This document shows positions 5,313 through 6,271 of a DNA stretch of 6,271 nucleotides, piece by piece. Source of the DNA: CAWDLX01 sp046728155 (GTDB lineage: Bacteria; Actinomycetota; Actinomycetes; Mycobacteriales; Micromonosporaceae). Position 1 is the first letter of the stretch, and each line of letters begins with the position of its first letter. The position numbers and the translations under genes were made by a program. The stretch spans positions 1 to 6,271 of the forward strand of contig JBKPDY010000089.1 in NCBI GenBank assembly GCA_046728155.1, given 5' to 3'. A model generated the notes under the pieces. It did no database searches. It had not been told where the DNA came from and saw nothing but the letters and a program-made list of their open reading frames with translations.

Positions 5313-5411
5313 ATGGCGGGCACCCGACAGATCCTGTTCATCCAACTAGGGCGCGCATTGCTCGACCGGCTGTATCGCTGCGAGGCCGACGATGAGGTGA
5401 TGCAGCCCTAG
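5313..5411 (+). pseudogene. 32-codon ORF; likely 5' stub of an alpha/beta-hydrolase gene
   Basis: The frame begins MAGTRQILFIQ, then continues LGRALLDRLYRCEADDEVMQP to a TAG. The first 11 residues match, from memory, the N-terminus of actinobacterial alpha/beta hydrolases that begin MAGTRQVLFIQGGG...HDEWD. The expected GGG/HDEW part is missing, and the sequence changes at CTAGG just after the FIQ codons. The simplest reading is that a hydrolase gene was cut here by deletion or insertion and its promoter-proximal end survives with its intact ribosome binding site. Eleven residues is a thin basis, so a genuine 32-aa small protein cannot be excluded. Confidence 0.35.
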
Positions 5412-5505
5412 GGCATCGGCGGGCCGTTCGGCTCTGCCGTCTGCGCGCGGCTGCGGCTAGCGTCCTGTCCGTGACCGCAGCGAGCTAGGTGTTTGGGAGG
5501 TCGCC

Positions 5506-6024
5506 ATGTCGGTCGAGCACGGGGCGAAAGTACCGCGGGTTCCGCCGCGGTGGTTCATTCGTCTGGCCTGGTCGGTCCACCGGGGCGTGTACCGAGTCTT
5601 CGGCGGCCGGGTCGGACTGTGGCGACCACGCGCCCACGGCTGGGGCACGTTGCGGCTGACCACCACCGGGCGCCGCACCGGTCGGCAGCGCAGCGTCATC
5701 ATCGGGTACTTCGATGACGGTCCGAACCTGATCTCGCTGGCGATGAACGGGTGGGGTGAGGGTGAGCCCGCCTGGTGGCTCAACCTGCAGACGCATCCGG
5801 ACGCGACCGTCGATCTGGTCGACGGGCGGCGGCTGGTGCGTGGTCACGCCGCAACAGGCGGCGAGCGATTGCGGCTGTGGGCCCGCTGGCGCGAGATCGA
5901 CCCGAAGCTGGACGGCTATGCGGCGCGGCGTTCGTCCGAGACCGCGGTGGTGGTGTTGGAGCCCAGACCGGGCGCGTCAGACACGTTTCGGAGTAGCTCA
6001 TCAGCCGACGACACACGCAAGTGA
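5506..6024 (+). CDS. Nitroreductase/quinone reductase-family deazaflavin-dependent oxidoreductase, 172 aa
   Basis: This belongs to the Ddn-like flavin/deazaflavin oxidoreductases (split beta-barrel, F420H2_quin_red family), which use reduced coenzyme F420 to reduce quinones, nitro compounds or other substrates. The natural substrate cannot be told. Family marks: LRLTTTGRRTGRQRSVIIGYF (49-69), the phosphate/cofactor-binding TGR-TGR-R segment; NLISLAMNGWGEGEPAWWLNLQTHPDATVDL (74-104), the usual GW...PAWWLNL-HPDA block; LWARWREIDPKLDGYAARR (from about 123); and a closing VVVLEPR strand. Length is slightly longer than usual because of a Ser/Asp-rich tail after LEPR. The N-terminal RWFIRLAWSVHRGVYRVFGGR (15-35) could be an amphipathic membrane-contact helix. 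ATG 5506 has GGGAGG (5495-5500) 5 nt upstream. It ends with two consecutive TGA codons. No partner gene adjoins it. Confidence 0.93.
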   Translation: MSVEHGAKVPRVPPRWFIRLAWSVHRGVYRVFGGRVGLWRPRAHGWGTLRLTTTGRRTGRQRSVIIGYFDDGPNLISLAMNGWGEGEPAWWLNLQTHPDATVDLVDGRRLVRGHAATGGERLRLWARWREIDPKLDGYAARRSSETAVVVLEPRPGASDTFRSSSSADDTRK

Positions 6025-6174
6025 TGACGGGAACCGGATCCGATCACGGCCGCCGCCGGTCGTGTGCTCGGCGGCACCACCGACGGGCGGTACCGAGCGT
6101 TGCTGCAGATGGCCCGCCCAGGACCTACGCCTGAGCACGATCAGCGGCATATGTGCGCACTCGACCGCCAATAG
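6025..6174 (+). pseudogene. Possible gene fragment in frame behind the oxidoreductase
   Basis: After the double TGA the same frame stays open to TAG 6172 and reads REPDPITAAAGRVLGGTTDGRYRALLQ and onward to MARPGPTPEHDQRHMCALDRQ. The composition is more protein-like than typical shadow frames here. There is no ATG at its head; GTG 6064 is the first possible start (36 aa) and has no ribosome binding site. It may be the remnant of a separate gene whose start is lost. No family is identified. Confidence 0.2.
6049..6075 (+). terminator. GC-rich hairpin after the oxidoreductase gene
   Basis: GCCGCCG (6049-6055) pairs with CGGCGGC (6069-6075) around a 13-nt loop, 25 bases past the oxidoreductase stop. 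There is no T-tract. It could terminate that gene, or be incidental to the GC-rich sequence. Confidence 0.3.
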
Positions 6175-6195
6175 CTCTACTCCTCGGACGCGTCC

Positions 6196-6271
6196 TCAGA
6201 CCGCTCGAACTTCGGCGAGCCGCTTGACTGCGTACTCGTCGTCCCAGCAGACGGCGGCTTCCCACGCGGCC
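6196..6271 (-). CDS. 3' end of a leftward gene, cut by the window edge
   Basis: Reading leftward from the window edge, the frame gives AAWEAAVCWDDEYAVKRLAEVRAV and then TGA at 6198-6196. It is open to the edge, has G/C third positions, and looks like a helical protein C-terminus. Only 24 complete residues are visible, so neither function nor family can be given, and it could still be chance. Confidence 0.4.
   Translation of the reverse strand, partial: AAWEAAVCWDDEYAVKRLAEVRAV

Larger units (their letters stand above)
4476..5505. other. About 1 kb of probably decayed DNA without a clear gene
   Basis: No frame longer than about 100 codons looks coding; the long frames translate to Arg/Ser/Pro-rich shadows. 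Some pieces have more gene-like composition. On the minus strand within about 4660-4800, a frame lacking a start codon reads QPANQIAAEILARTDPDERLDR. On the minus strand at 4805-4978 there is a hydrophobic small ORF. On the plus strand at 5313-5411 there is a small ORF with a strong ribosome binding site. A large imperfect hairpin lies at 5138-5203. The pattern suits remnants of several genes joined by past IS activity. Confidence 0.5.

Noticed and set aside
5031..5345. 104-codon minus-strand frame
   Set aside because: Arg/Ala-rich composition, no domain, and it covers the hairpin and the strong plus-strand ribosome binding site.
1..6271. CRISPR array, tRNA or rRNA genes
   Set aside because: No regularly spaced repeats and no cloverleaf or rRNA-like sequence were seen on either strand by reading.

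Overview
The window reads as high-GC actinobacterial DNA. The coding frames have G/C-biased third positions, and one gene is a deazaflavin (F420)-dependent oxidoreductase, a family concentrated in Actinobacteria. No genus can be assigned from the sequence. The general look is an accessory or genome-island region: four well-supported complete genes of unrelated function, one complete IS110-type transposase, several possible IS ends and gene stubs, and long stretches without a convincing gene.

Layout, left to right. (1) 29-715, minus strand: a conserved-looking protein of unknown function, 228 aa. (2) 716-1288: no convincing gene, but a strong 18-bp perfect inverted repeat and two smaller hairpins. 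(3) 1289-2428, minus strand: an intact IS110-family transposase with all four DEDD residues and a C-terminal serine motif. (4) 2429-2767: intergenic. It should contain the left end of the IS110 element, where this family normally encodes its bridge RNA. It also holds a three-copy motif that resembles the ends of another IS, possibly IS21-like. (5) 2768-3325, plus strand: a 185-aa protein with two CxxC pairs (probable zinc ribbon), function unknown. (6) 3326-3647: a possible IS-end remnant and a 16-bp palindrome, no gene. (7) 3648-4475, plus strand: a short-chain dehydrogenase/reductase (SDR). (8) 4476-5505: about 1 kb of probably decayed sequence, with a possible small membrane ORF, a large imperfect hairpin, and a 32-codon ORF with a perfect ribosome binding site that looks like the stub of an alpha/beta-hydrolase gene. 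(9) 5506-6024, plus strand: the F420-dependent nitroreductase/quinone-reductase-type protein. (10) 6025-6271: a short open stretch in the same frame, then the 3' end of a leftward gene cut by the window edge.

The genes do not form an obvious operon. Only the IS110 transposase and its flanking non-coding DNA form a recognisable system, an RNA-guided recombinase with a candidate bridge RNA. The SDR and the F420-dependent enzyme are both redox enzymes but lie 1 kb apart with debris between them, so a shared pathway is not supported.
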